Shown here: in pieces, positions 30,909 to 42,904 of the stretch | Numbering within the stretch: the first letter of the stretch is position 1 | How the letters are laid out: every line of letters starts with the position of its first letter | NCBI GenBank assembly: GCA_016618085.1 | Contig: JABLTG010000023.1 | Location: 62,001 to 126,000, forward strand | Direction of reading: 5' to 3' | DNA from: Neovahlkampfia damariscottae | Lineage: Eukaryota; Heterolobosea; Selenaionea; Neovahlkampfiida; Neovahlkampfiidae | Length of the DNA stretch: 64,000 bases | Notes under the pieces: model-generated | Database searches by the model: none | Seen by the model: the letters and a program-made list of their open reading frames with translations, nothing else | What the model was told of the DNA's origin: nothing | Program-made: the position numbers and the translations under genes

Positions 30909-31562
30909 ATGTCTTTAGGTTGGTTAACAGAATCTTCAATTTTACCAAGAAAACAAAAAAACATAGAAGGCGTTTCTGCCAATACTATGGTTGATTTAAA
31001 AGCTTTAATTTATGACAAACAATCACAAAACAAAAATAAATCCATTCTTGGAAATTTAAATGAAAAAAAAGTCCTTGGAGCAAAGAATAAAAATGTTGAA
31101 CAAAGAATACAAAAAGATAAAGCAATCATGAGACAACAAGAACAACAAGATGTTGAAAAAAATCTCCGTAAAAAAGCAGTTTTATATGAAAAAATGTTAA
31201 AGGGTGAATTAGAAGATACATTTGATGATTCACTCATTGATTTTGATAGAAAAGAAGAAATAAATGAGTATCAAACAACTGTTGATGAAGATTTTCTTAT
31301 TGGAAATAAACAGATTTTTTCAAAAGATATGGAAAACGCAGAAACAAGAAAAGAATGGGAAAATAATATCATACAAGATAAAAGAAAAGAAATATTAAAA
31401 ATTAAAAAATCAAAAAGTGTTCAAGGTGTTACTAATACAACAGCCTCAGCAAGAGAAAAAGTTAAAGAGATTAGAAGAGAAAAAAAAAAGAAATTGAAAA
31501 AGAGGATAATGAAGTTAAAGTTGAGGTCAAAAAAAAATGTTGAGCAGTTGGATTCTGATTAG
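30909..31562 (+). CDS. CCDC174: CCDC174-like nuclear coiled-coil protein
   Basis: Single exon, 217 residues, shorter than animal CCDC174. Matching blocks in order: MVDLKALIYDKQ (family LVDLKAELxRKQ), EQRIQKDKAIMRQQEQQD, KKAVLYEKMLKGE and DDSLIDFDRK (family LYEKMTKGD...LVDF). CCDC174 associates with the exon-junction complex/spliceosome. The C-terminus is a Lys-rich coil. Stop TAG at 31560-31562, with AATAAA-like sequence after it. Confidence 0.75.
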   Translation: MSLGWLTESSILPRKQKNIEGVSANTMVDLKALIYDKQSQNKNKSILGNLNEKKVLGAKNKNVEQRIQKDKAIMRQQEQQDVEKNLRKKAVLYEKMLKGELEDTFDDSLIDFDRKEEINEYQTTVDEDFLIGNKQIFSKDMENAETRKEWENNIIQDKRKEILKIKKSKSVQGVTNTTASAREKVKEIRREKKKKLKKRIMKLKLRSKKNVEQLDSD

Positions 31563-31667
31563 AAATAATGTACAAAAAAGTTTTAAAAATTTATAAATAA
31601 AAATTTTGGCTCTTAAGGTAGGAAATGTGATTAAATACAGTATGTACAAGTGAATTGTTTCTATTTT

Positions 31668-32006
31668 TCAATTATCTTCGTGGATGTCCTCAAAAAACAA
31701 TTCTTCTTTTTCCAATTCTGATTTTTCAACATTCCAGTTCTCTGTAAGTGCTGAAAACAGAGAATCAAGTTTTATCGGTTTTGGAAGTGTTTTATTTGTT
31801 TGATTTATAATTAACTTTGCAAATTCAATTTCTTGTAGTTCCTCTTTGTTCAATGAGTTTTCAAGATTTTGTTCCCTTTTGTCTTCTTGTGCTTTTTGTT
31901 CCAACAAGAGTTTTTTTCGAAGTTTCTTTTCTGTTCTATATTTTTTGTATTCTGTGAAAGAAGAATAGACCTTGGGCACATTAACGGCTTCAGTACTTTT
32001 CTCCAT
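31668..32006 (-). CDS. Small charged coiled-coil protein, unknown
   Basis: Single exon, 112 residues. Residues about 15-60 form a Lys/Glu coil (KKYRTEKKLRKKLLLEQKAQ) and the C-terminus is acidic (EKEELFFEDIHEDN). ATTGG at 32021-32025 is 15 nt upstream of the ATG, which supports a real gene. No family recognised. It is convergent with CCDC174 at 105 nt. Confidence 0.55.
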   Translation of the reverse strand: MEKSTEAVNVPKVYSSFTEYKKYRTEKKLRKKLLLEQKAQEDKREQNLENSLNKEELQEIEFAKLIINQTNKTLPKPIKLDSLFSALTENWNVEKSELEKEELFFEDIHEDN

Positions 32007-32156
32007 CTCAAAAGAAGTTGATTGGTCAAAGGTCTGAGTCTTGAAAAGGTATTCAAAATGTCACTTCTTTTTTATTTTCAAAAATCCACAAATTATTCGT
32101 GAGTTATTTTTAGGATAAAAAACGTTTTAATTGGTTCAAAAAACAAAGTTGAAGAA

Positions 32157-34090
32157 ATGAGTTTGTATCAACTTGATCAAGAAGCAGATAATCTCTGCCC
32201 TCCAATAAACAATAAAAAAAGTCCAAAAGAGTATTTTGTGATGGCTGCCAATTTTCTGAAAGCTGGTAAAAAAAAAAAAAAAAAATTAAAAAACAAATTT
32301 AGCCGGAGAAGCAAAAACAAAAAATAACTTTGAAAAAGCATACATCAATGTTAAAGCATATGTTATGTAATTCAATATCCAAAAAAAAACTAAAATTATG
32401 TTCAAAATAGTTTAATAGAAGTGAGACTTTTTAGTCATCCAGATATTATGAAATCAAAATTCAAAGATGAATATTTTTGGAACAAAGTAAAATCATTATT
32501 TCTTAAACATAAAAAAAAAAGGGTAAATTACCAAAAATGAAAGAAGAACTTTCTGTATTTGCTTCAAAACTTGGTTTAAGTGGAGAAGAAGAAGTACCTG
32601 TTGTACAAAAGAAATCAGTTGTATTACCACCAAAGCCAAAGTTACCACCAACTCCAAATAGAAATTCAACTTCAAGTGGAAATGAAGTGAAATTACCACC
32701 AAAACCTAATTTACCTCCTAAACCAAATGTTTCAAACCGATCCTCAAGTTTAATTTCACCTATTTCAAGTACAACAACTATCACACCTGTGAATAAAGTT
32801 GTGAAACCAACAAATTCAAATTTACCTCCAAAACCAAAACCTAATTTACCAGGAAGACCAAGTTCTGTCAATTCTTCGAATAATAACAGCACACCACCTT
32901 GGGTCAAACAAACAACTACAAATAACAATTCAAAACCAAATTTACCTCCTCAAAGATCAGGTACACTTCCACCAAAACCAAAACCATTTGTTAATCGTGC
33001 AACAAAACCAAAACATGATGAATTTGTTGATTTAGAATATACAGACATTAGTGATGAAATGACAGATCGAATGGTGAAACAACTTATAATGAATGAAGAT
33101 GTTCAAGGTGAAATTGGAAACCAAATTTCTAAAATGGCTCAAAATGAAGAAATGCAAGAAAAATTTGCCAAAAAAATCCAAGAATATGCGCAAAATGATG
33201 AATACAAAGAAAAAATGGCTAATGCTTTGGCAAATTCAACAGATAATGAATTATTGAAAGTTATGGCACAAAACAAACAAGTTCAAGATGCTCTGGCACT
33301 GGGTGTTCAACAAACACTTGGTAATAAAGAATTACAAAAAGCTATTGGAAATAGAGTTGCATTAGCTGCTCAAGATAAGGAAACACAAAAATTTATCGCA
33401 GAGAATTCAATGAAGTATGGAAAAGTTGTTGGTGATAAAGCATTGGATTGGGCAAAAGAAGAAGAGAATCAAGAAAAAATGAAACAAGCAGGAATGTATG
33501 TTGGAAATAAAGCAATGGATTGGGCAAAAGAAGAAGAAAATCAAAAGAAAATGAAAGATGCAGGAATGTATGTTGGAAAAAAGAGTTATGAATGGGCACA
33601 AAAAGAAGAAAATCAAGAAAAAATAAAAGAAGCAGGAATGTATGTTGGAAAGAAAACTTATGACTGGGCTCAAGAAGAAGAAAATCAAAAAAAGATGAAA
33701 GAAGCAGGAATGTATGTTGGAAATAAAACATTGGAAGGAGGTAAATATGTAGGTAACAAAACAAAAGAATGGGTGTCTGATGAAGAAAATCAAAAAAAGA
33801 TGAAAGAAGCAGGAATGTATGTTGGAAAGAAAACAGTGGAAGGAGGAAAAGTTGTTGGACACAAAGCATATGAAGTTGTTTCTAATGAAGAAAATCAAAA
33901 GAAAGCAAAAGAAGCAACTGCTTATGTTGGACATAAAACAGTGGAAGGAGGTAAATATGTAGGTAACAAAACAAAAGAATGGGTTTCCAATGAAGAAAAT
34001 CAAAAGAAAGTAAAAGATACTTCTGCTGCAATTGGAAAATTTGGTTTTGCTGCAACCAAAAAAGCGTTTGAAGCATTGTCAAAAAAATAA
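32157..34090 (+). CDS. USP8-dimer/MIT-like protein with PxxP region and synuclein-like 11-mer repeats
   Basis: Five exons (32157-32265, 32303-32366, 32411-32486, 32522-34090 after introns of 37, 44 and 35 nt; the last three junctions are in frame), 605 residues. Residues 1-83 resemble the USP8/AMSH N-terminal dimerisation helices (SPKEYFVMAANFLKA, FEKAYINVKAYVILIEVRL), linked to ESCRT-dependent sorting. Residues about 100-240 are PxxP-rich (LPPKPNLPPKPN), good SH3 ligands. Residues about 370-600 are tandem amphipathic repeats (ENQKKMKEAGMYVGNKT; KTVEGGKYVGNKTKEW), close to the 11-residue KTKEGV repeats of synucleins/apolipoproteins. ATTGG at 32130-32134. Note: coordinates give four coding exons; the stop is 1 nt from the next minus-strand stop. 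Confidence 0.65.
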
Positions 34091-34091
34091 T

Positions 34092-36966
34092 TTATTTGGA
34101 ATTTCTTTCTATCCAATTTTTGAATTTTGGAAAAATAAAAAAATTTTTTAAATCATCTTGATCCAAATTTAGTAAAGGAATGATGGTTTTGTAATCGTTT
34201 TCAAAGCTAAAATTGATTAATATTTCTTTCATTTTTGGTGAAGAAATGATGAAATTTTTCATTTTTTTCTTTGAAATTTCTTGTAAGAGTGTTTGTTCAT
34301 TTTTAGGAAAGATGGTGGGCATATGTGAAAATTTGAATATACATTTGACTAAATTTTCATTTGAATGTTCTGTTATTTCATCAATGGTTTTGAAAAACCA
34401 AGTTGATTGAGAATCTATGTTTCTTGAAATCTGCATGATTGTGTCAAAATACTCCCCAGGTATCCTATTGAAATATATTAATGAAAATATTATAATTACT
34501 CTAACAGTGGATATTTCTTTTTTATTTCATAATAAATCAGAAAATTCTCGATCATGAATTTTTCAAAATTCATCAAATATTCATCATGAAGAAAAACTTT
34601 TGTGATAATTTGATACAAATTTTTGTTCTCAATATTGGATTTTCTGTTAATAAAATCAGAGAAATACCACATGAATTGTCTATATTTCAAAATTGAATCT
34701 TTGTCAGACTTCTGTAATATTTTTCTACACCAAATTTGAGTTTTTTCATTTGAAACCAACGACAAAAATATTAATTTTTCCTTTAATTTTTTTGGAATAA
34801 TAAAATGTTTTTGATTTAAAATGTGAGATAAGTTTTCATCAAATGGTTCAATTGAATTACAAATCTTCTCATCAAAAACTAATTCCCAGTCAATTCTTTC
34901 TTCAAATGAACAAATAAGATTTGTAAAAAACAAAGAATTTGTTTGCATTATCAAAATTTTTTTGTAAACTTCCAAAATTGGTTCGATTTTGAAAAAGTGT
35001 GAAAATTTGGAAAAAACAATCTTCAAGAATCTTAAAATTGAATGTTTCTTGGATTCTTCATTTTCATTCAATAAAGCTCCCAATAATAATTTTGTCAAGT
35101 ATTGAACATCAACTAATTTTCCACTTTGCAAAAACGTGGATAATTCCAATTCTAATTCTTGTTGTGAATCTGAATTGATTGATTTTAATTTTTGAACAAA
35201 TGTGTTTGATATCTTTTCAAAATTAAAGAATTTATCAAATTTTTGGATTGTATAATGAGATCGTAATTCATTAAAGAACCTGATCACAATAGGTATTTTT
35301 TGTTGCTCATCTTGCAATATTTTTGGAATGTATTGATAAATAAGGTTATTGAGATATACATATAATTTTGAACCATCTTTTAAATCATATTTCTTCAAAA
35401 TTCCAACTACATTCTCCCATTTTTTATTGTTGAAGATTTCCAATAAATTTTGTTGATCTAATTCGAAGTCTGAAACATTCGTTACTTGGATTAACCTCTT
35501 TTTTATAACATGAATTAGTCTCTATTATTTTTAATTTCAATTTTTTTTACCCTTATTGATTCATTTTCAATGTCAGAAATCTTGATTTGTGAAAAAAATG
35601 GTAAGACATGTTTGTGCAAAAATTTCAAAGATTCAGAAAAAATTCTCATTTTGATTGTGTTCAACAATCCATAATTCATTGAAAAATTATTTTGAGATAA
35701 AAGATTTTTCATGAAGCTTCCAAAATCAAATCTTGAAAAAGTTAATCAAACAATTTGAAAGAATACTCTTTTTTTAGTGACAAAAACTGAACCACATTCA
35801 ATGATATATTAAACATCCTCAATAAACACATATGTTTAATCACTATTTCCAAATTTCCAAATTTGGAAACAATTTGAGTGAAAGTAGTCATTGCTTTCAT
35901 ACCGATTTCCTAAATAATTGAATCATTGTAAATTTTACTTCGTTAAGGAAAACAAAACTTTTTTGGTGATGTGAAATCTTATTAAATATTAGTATTGCAG
36001 ATGATATGAATAATTGGTTCGTCTTTTCTTTGTAGTTTTTTGAAACAAAATCCAAGTAATATTTGAATGAGACCGCAGCCTCTTTTTCGAATCTGATATC
36101 AGTCAAATGAGCAAAACATAAATGATAAAATGTTAAAGATGCTAATTCCTTGAATATTTAAGTAAATTTTTAATTCTCACCAACAAAGTCTCAAAATGTT
36201 GTGGGAATACAGTTTGAGGAATTCGTTTGGATAATGACAAAATTATTGGAATTTCCAGATCAAAAATAAATTTCCTGAATAATTTGAGTTCTAAATTAGA
36301 ATTTAAAATAATTAAATCCCATAAATCTTCTATAGATGAATCTAAAACACCATTGGTATTAATAAATCTACTTGAATAGTCTATTAAACAACTAACATCT
36401 TTGTATTTGGTTTCTGAGAAATAATCATCATTTTTTAAAAAATTATTCCATGAATTATCCATTTCTAAAACATTTTTCGTTATGGATTTTAATTTATCAA
36501 GTGAAGAAAAATTTTCAAAATTTTCACACAAACTATTTCCAATCTTTGAATTGTATTTTTCTTTATTATTCATGCTATATATCAATTCTGAAACATGAAC
36601 AAACAAGAAATCTTTTTCATTCAAAATTTTTGTACTCAAAGTGAAAAAATTAATATCAAAAATTTCTTTCAAAATATTTTCAATTTCTGGAACAATTTCA
36701 CGAATATGATATAAAAGCGTTTGAATTTGTGTTTTTGTTTCTGAAAATGTTGTGATTATTAAAAAATACTTCCAAATTTTCTTGTGAACTATTTGTTGAG
36801 TTTTTATTTTTTCAATGAAAAATTGTTTGAAACTCCTGATGAATATTGGATACTTTTTAATTATTATATACAAATTATTCAATATTTTATCAGTTTCTCT
36901 TTCAGTTTTATTTTCTTCAAAAAGTTCGAAAGACAATAACTTCACTTGGAGGGATAATTCATTCAT
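34092..36966 (-). CDS. Large helical protein, unknown
   Basis: Six exons: 36966-36181, 36148-35939, 35909-35752, 35731-35551, 35521-34500, 34464-34092; 909 residues. All frames join, but the exon 3/4 junction needs a 20-nt intron (35751-35732, gtttgattaactttttcaag); a one-base shift is the alternative. The chain is almost entirely amphipathic helix, as in HEAT/ARM-type scaffolds, for example KILNNLYIIIKKYPIFIRSF and LLLGALLNENEESKKHSIL. No catalytic motif or membrane segment. I do not recognise the family. ATTGG at 36970-36974 sits 4 nt from the ATG. Confidence 0.65.
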
Positions 36967-37077
36967 TTCATTGGATAATTCAACACAGAAAAAAACAAGT
37001 TATAAAATTAGAGAAATAAAAAGAAAAAAAAGAATAAATTATTTTGAATTTGACTATCCAATCAAATTGAACAGGTG

Positions 37078-38382
37078 ATGAAGTTAGTTTTGTTGTTGGT
37101 TTTAAGTGAGAATAATTAATTAACAAATAGGTTTTATTTTTCACATTTGCAGTAAAAATAATACACCTGAACAAGTTAGAATCTCCTTGACAGGTTTGAA
37201 GCCATCACAATACTCAATTATGTGGCAATCGAATGATACAAGAATTAACTCACCTTCAATCATACAATGGGGTTATTCATCAAAGAAATTGGAATATCAA
37301 CAATATGGAAATAAGAAAATATATACTGCTTGCACAGTATACAAGTCAGTTGCTCATGAAGTGCTTATTTCAACAGAAAAAAACAAATTTGTTTATTATC
37401 GTCTTTCCAATGATGAAAATGGTCCATGGACTGAAATATTTCACTTTAAAAGTCAAAAAGAAGGTTCTTTTAAATTTATTTCTTTTGGTGATTCTGACAC
37501 AAGAACCACAAATGGAAAGAAAATTATATCAAATTTGAACAAGATAAAATATGGCTATGATTTAATAATACATGCTGGTGATTATGCATATGATACACCA
37601 TCCATGCAATATCGTTGGGATGACTGGGGAAATAGTTTTCATAACATAACGAGTTCAATGTATGACAAATTGTTTTTAACTTTGAGAAAAGTCCTTACAT
37701 GTATTCAGTTGGAAATCATGAACAACATTGTGATTCTAAATTTGAAAATTACAATGAGAGATTCAGTAAAGTTCCTGGAAAATTATCAGGTGGTGGAAAT
37801 TATTATTACTCCTTTGTAAGAAATTTCTTCATTCATTTTTCAGGATTATTCATATGCTCATTTCATAATGTTGGCTCCATATGAAATATTAATGAACTAT
37901 ACTAGAGGTTCAGTGCAATACAAGTGGTTAGAAAAAGATTTAAAAACTGTCAATAGAAGCAAAACACGTTGGATTATTGTCACCTATCATTTTCCCGCGT
38001 ACAGTTCAAATGCAAGATATAGTGAAAATATTAAGCTAAGAAGGTCATTGGAACCGTTATTTTATGAATATGGTGTCGATTTGATTATTAATGGTCATGT
38101 TCATTCTTATGAAAGAAGTTGTTCTGTTTTCAATGATAAATGTGATGACAAAGCACCTGTAAGAATTTTTACTTTAAATTTTAGATGCACATCATTTTAG
38201 GTACCGCTGGGAGAGTTTTGTATGATACTTGGAGATTGAAACCTATTTGGTCAGCTCATCGAGAAGGAAGTCATGGAATTGGACTTTTTGATGTAGAAGC
38301 AACCACTTTGAAGTTCCAATACATCAGAATGAATGGAACTGTAGGCGATAGCGCTATTTTGAAAAAGAAGGGAATAAATTAG
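37078..38382 (+). CDS. Secreted purple acid phosphatase
   Basis: Five exons: 37078-37105, 37131-37671, 37692-37815, 37844-38158, 38185-38382; 401 residues. A 25-nt first intron completes the signal peptide MKLVLLLVLSFIFHICS. N-terminal fibronectin-III-like domain, then the metal-binding blocks: FGDSDTR, HAGDYAYD, SVGNHEQHC, VTYHFPAYSS and NGHVHSYERSC, covering all seven ligand positions of the Fe/Zn site. It hydrolyses phosphate esters in lysosomes or outside the cell. The 37672-37691 intron is only 20 nt (gtttttaactttgagaaaag); reading straight on would give a more family-like KLFLTLRKVPYM if one base were added, so a sequencing or allele indel is an equal possibility. CCAAT at 37058-37062. 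Confidence 0.85.
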
Positions 38383-38405
38383 CTTCAAATATATAATTAT
38401 TAAGT

Positions 38406-39680
38406 TTATTTCTTTCGGTATTTCTGTAAGAGGCTTGATGCAATGTTTGACAAAAAATCTTTGTGAGAAAGAGGCGATTTGTTTGTATTTCTGTAAATCA
38501 AAAATGCATTTGTTAGAATCATTTGTAAATAAACATCAGTCAAGGTACCTTCAACAGTTGCATGTCTATGAGGATTCAAGTATATAGTGTATAATGCTTG
38601 GAAATTTTCTGCTTTTTTCTTGTGGGTGTCATAAAAATTTGCAACTTTTGTCGCTTGCTCTTCAGTTGTATCCTTGGAATCTTGAATCTTGAAAGCATTT
38701 GTGATGATTGACTTTATTCTTAGTTGTATTACAGACATAGTTATCAAATTGAACAGCAGTTGTTCCTATCACGAGATTTTGATCAAGTAGTTTTGAAAAA
38801 TCCCTTTGAAAGAACTTGCTGAAGCAGAAATCAAGAACAAAAAATTATTGTTCAATAACCAATCAATCATTTTTGAACAAAAGTGGGTATCAGCAATGAC
38901 AAGAGTCTTTTTTTGACGTTGAACTTTTGAAAGTAAATTTTGACAAAGTTGACTGGAGGTTTCTTCTCCCTTTTCAGAATAATGAGCATCTGACAACTTA
39001 TAGCAATAAAAGTTCATAAAGTTCAAGAAACATGTTCAATTGCCCACCATTCTCGTTTTTCTTTGTTTGTAATGCTTGGAATTTTTCATAATATGAAGCA
39101 ATCTTTAAATTATCAACTGAATTTGAGTTAATGAAATATTTCCTTTACTTATGGCTGCAGTTCCAAGCTCTGCACAACTCTGAAAGCTCTCATTCATCAG
39201 TTCGATAATATTCACCCCAACTTTGATTTTTGAATGAATTTCTAACCACTTTCTCGAGGCAGTGCTTTTGATTTTTCTGGGTACTCAAACATATAATTAT
39301 CTGTACGCCATAGATCCTTCATTTCTGACAATTTGAAAATTCCAAAAATTATCGAACCAGCAACATACTTCATCAAATGTTTCTTTTTAAAGTCAACTGA
39401 TTAAAAAAATACATAACACTTACAGGAGATATCAGGTTTTGATTCATCCAAAATGATTTATAATTTTTTGAGTCAAAAGTTTTTCAACAAACTGAAGAGG
39501 AAATGCAAATCAATCAAATCCTATAAATTTCTCTTTTGCCTTATGAGTGAGTTTTTCAGTAACTTTTGGAGAAGGAATAAAAATCCCACCAATTTCTTCA
39601 AAATATTTTTTCACATCAACCACAGAACTTTTTTGGTTCGTTTTTTTCTTTTTTTCTATTTTTGCAGGTGCCTCAACTAA
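38406..39680 (-). mobile_element. Decayed piggyBac-like DNA transposon
   Basis: Minus-strand fragments of a transposase are spread over about 1.3 kb in several frames. In order: a piece near 39650-39480 (VVDVKKYFEEIGGIFIPSP); YVAGSIIFGIFKLSEMKDLW with RTDNYMFEYPEKS near 39380-39260; TLVIADTHFCSKMIDWLLNN near 38910-38850, in the place of the DDE core strand; and a C-terminal helix set KVANFYDTHKKKAENFQALY, then MILTNAFLIY near 38660-38480. The arrangement and the NAFxxY C-terminus fit DDE_Tnp_1_7 (piggyBac). At least three frame breaks and internal stops mean it is inactive. I did not find terminal inverted repeats or TTAA duplications by eye. Confidence 0.5.
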
Positions 39681-39801
39681 AATCTAAAAGGTTAATTGAA
39701 ACAAAAGTACTCTCTCAAATGGTTTATTTTTTTTCATGGCACTTTGTTTTTTTATTGGATGAAAAAGATGATTCGTGAAATATGAAATTCATAATGATGG
39801 T

Positions 39802-40656
39802 TTATTCTTTAATGTATTTTCTTTCTTTCTTTGAAAAGAATAATTGAGAAAGAAATTCTCCTCGTAAATCAACTTTTCTATATTTTCTTCTGACTTTTTT
39901 CAATATTTCAACTTTTGAAAATTTTTGAAGAAATTGTTGAATGGTAGATTCACTTTTCAAATTTTTAATACAATCCATTAAATCAACATCAATTTGTAAT
40001 TCTTCAGGAACACAAAAGATTGAATCAAACAATCCAATTTTTGAAACAGTATACATTCCATAAATTGAATGTTTTGATGATAAAATATTTTCAAGTTCTA
40101 ATCTAACTGTCATCATTTTTTTATCCAATGAATGAACTGAAAATCCAGGTTGAAATTGAATGTTCCCAATGTCATCCAAAGAATCTAAATCATCAAATTC
40201 ACAAGCGAATCTAATAATATGTAGTTTATGAAGAACTTCATCAATACTGAATTTTTGAATTCCTGTGAATGGTATTTTCTCTTCAAATGAAAAGGTTGGA
40301 AGTATTGATTCTGAATTTGTTCTAATTGGTGAATTATTTTTTACTCTCAATGTTTCATCAGGTTTTTTTTTAGTTGTCATAAGAACATCATCTGTTATTT
40401 TTTGAGTGGACAACGCTTTTTTCTTTCCATTTAGATATTTTGTTTTGCAAAGTTTTCCAGAAGTTTCTTCTTTTTCTGTTGTGAGATTATTGTCCACTAC
40501 TGCAGCAAATTGTTTGTCAACAAAACTAAAAGTTGGTATTTCTTTTAGTTCACTGTAAGGAAGACTGCTTTCCGTGATAAGTTCTTGAGGAAATGAAGTT
40601 TTTTCATTTCCAAGTTGTTCCTATTCATATTTTTGATTCTTCTCTGAAGTATTCAT
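39802..40656 (-). CDS. Unknown protein with an in-frame TAG at codon 12
   Basis: From the ATG at 40656 a single frame runs to TGA/TAA at 39802 (284 codons) with one TAG at 40623-40621 (KYE*EQLGNE). ATTGG at 40683-40687, 27 nt upstream, marks this ATG as the proper start, and the codons on both sides of TAG read as the same protein. No intron can remove it because there is no GT between ATG and TAG. The next in-frame ATG lies far inside (LMTTKKK). The C-terminal half is compact (GFSVHSLDKKMMTVRLELEN; YGMYTVSKIGLFDSIF) and not recognised. Either a nonsense allele, an assembly error or read-through. Confidence 0.5.
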
Positions 40657-41140
40657 GTTGTGAGTTTGTGTTTGTGGTTCTGATTGGTGAGTATTTTAAG
40701 AAAAGAAAACTATATTTAGACGTTGGAATTCCGAAATCTGTTTTTTTTTGTTTATTCTATTAACTTGAAGATTGAACTGATTTAGTTACGGAGAATTTTA
40801 ATCTTTTTTTTAGAAAGACGCCGTCCAATCACATCAACACAACTCCGAGCTTTACTTTCTCAAACACACCACGACTGATATCGTATGCGTGTACTACAAT
40901 ACAGAGGAGAATGAAAAAGTTTTGCATCATGAGAGAACTACTGAAACAATTTGCACAACACTGGATTAAGTCCAATGACTGAAATGGGCAATTGGACAAT
41001 TTAAAAACCTTATCCAATAGAGGAAGACGGGTATTTATCAACAAAAATGAACAAACGATTTGACCAATCGGATATCTTTTTGCTTCAAAAAAGCTACAAA
41101 ATAGCCGCTGTTAAATTGATTGGTTACTAACAAAGAAAAA
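40657..41140. other. Spacer with CCAAT boxes and one open GC-richer frame
   Basis: 484 bp. Near sulfite oxidase there are many CCAAT/ATTGG boxes (for example ATTGG 41119-41123, 18 nt from that ATG). A plus-strand frame at about 40814-40969 is open for 52 codons after a tttttttag acceptor-like site and reads HNSELYFLKHTTTDIVCVYY, with less AT-rich codons than its neighbours. No ATG or upstream exon was found. It may be a gene fragment or chance. Confidence 0.3.
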
Positions 41141-42904
41141 ATGTTTTTGCGAAACTTACGAAGGACTTTCAATGTTAAACCTAATACCATATTATTCAAA
41201 TCTATTATTAAACAAAAAAAACTTCAGTTTTTAGCAACTATTTCACTCACATTATTCTTTGCAAAAAAGTTTTCTGCAAAGGAAACAAAAGAAGAACAAA
41301 AAAAAATTGAACCAGGTGTCATCAAAAAGAATTTACCATATTACACATCAGAAGAAATCAAAAAACATAACAATAAAGAAGACAGAATTTGGGTCACGTT
41401 TAAAGATGGTGTGTATGATATCACAGATTTTGTAGCCATTCATCCAGGTGACAAAAAATTAAAAAAAAGTTAAAAAAATTCACAAGGTGGAGAAAAGATA
41501 TTATTAGCTGCTGGAGGTGCAATTGATCCATTTTGGCAAATGTATGCAATTCATAAAAAAGAAGAAATTTTTGAAATATTAGAAGGATACAGAATTGGAA
41601 ATTTTAAAAAAGATAAAAATTTTAAAGAAGTAAAAACAGATGATCCTTATGCGAATGAACCTGATAGATTACCAATTTTTCAAATTAATTCACAAAAACC
41701 TTTTAATGCTGAACCTCCTTTGGAATTTTTATCACAAAGTTTTATCACACCAAATGAAATATTTTTTGTAAGAAATCATTTACCAGTTCCAGTTGTTGAT
41801 CCAAAAACTTATGTATTGTATGTTGAAGCAGAAGGTGTTAAAAAACAAATTAAATTGACATTGGATGATTTGAAAAAATTTAAAGAACATAAAATTGTCA
41901 CTACCATTCAATGTGCTGGTAATAGAAGATCAGAAATGAATGAAGTTAAAAGAGTAAAAGGTTTAAATTGGACTGGTGGCGCTATTGGAAATGCTGAATG
42001 GTTAGTTTGAATTATTTTTAACATTTAAGGACTGGTGTATATTTAAGAGATATCCTTAAAGAATTAGGATTGGAGTATGGAAAAGAAGGAAATCTTGAAC
42101 ATGTTCATTTTGAAGGTTATGATATGGATATGGAGAAAAATTCATATGGATCTTCAATTCCAATATCCAAAGCATTGGATCTGAATGGTGATGTTTTAGT
42201 TGCATATAAAATGAACGGTGTTGATATACCAAGAGATCATGGATATCCTGTTCGTGTTATTGTTCCAGGTATCGTTGGAGCAAGAAATGTTAAATGGTTA
42301 AAGAAAATTAGAGCTGCAAAAGATGAATCTTCATCATTTTGGCAAAAAAAAGATTATAAAGGTTTCTCTCCTTCAGTTGATTATGCAGATGCGAATTATG
42401 AAGCAGCTGATTCTATTCAAGATTTACCTGTTCAAAGTCAAATTTGCATTCCAAAAGAAAACGATGTTGTATTGACAAGTGATGAAAAAATTTTAGTCAA
42501 AGGTTATTCATGGTCTGGAAATGGAAGAGGAATTTCATGGGTTGATGTCTCTGCTGGTAATTTCACTTCAATTTTTAATTTTTTTTCAAAAATAGATGGT
42601 GGAAAAACATGGAAAGTAGCGAAATTGACTGCACCAATGAAACAGAAATATGGAAGAACATGGGCATGGTAATAATTGTTTCAAATTTTTCTCATTTTTC
42701 ATTAGGGCTCCTTGGGAAATTGAACTTGATATTCCAAAAGATAAAACCGAATTAAAAATAGTTGCAAAGGCTGTGGACACATCATTTAACACTCAACCTG
42801 AAGAATTTGCACCTATCTGGAACATTAGAGGTGTTTTATCAAATGCATGGCCTAAAGTTCATGTCAAAATTCAAAACGACGAAGATGACGACGATGAAGA
42901 ATAA
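41141..42904 (+). CDS. SUOX: Sulfite oxidase (cytochrome b5 + molybdenum)
   Basis: Five exons: 41141-41447, 41487-42000, 42030-42556, 42596-42668, 42706-42904; 539 residues. The basic leader and hydrophobic LQFLATISLTLFFAKKF fit import into the mitochondrial intermembrane space. Cytochrome b5 domain near 62-135 with heme-ligand HPGGEK, split by intron 1. The Moco domain has the molybdenum-ligand Cys in TTIQCAGNRR, preceded by FVRNHLPVP and followed by DIPRDHGYPVRVIVPG and GARNVKWLKKI. The C-terminal dimerisation domain has GISWVDVSADGGKTW and ends in an acidic tail. It oxidises sulfite to sulfate. ATG at 41141; TTG at 41120 lies on the ATTGG box and is not a start. Confidence 0.94.

Noticed and set aside
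33393-34003. Long minus-strand frames under the 11-mer repeats
   Set aside because: Antisense shadows of a repetitive Lys/Glu region; the sense strand has a coherent spliced gene with domain matches.
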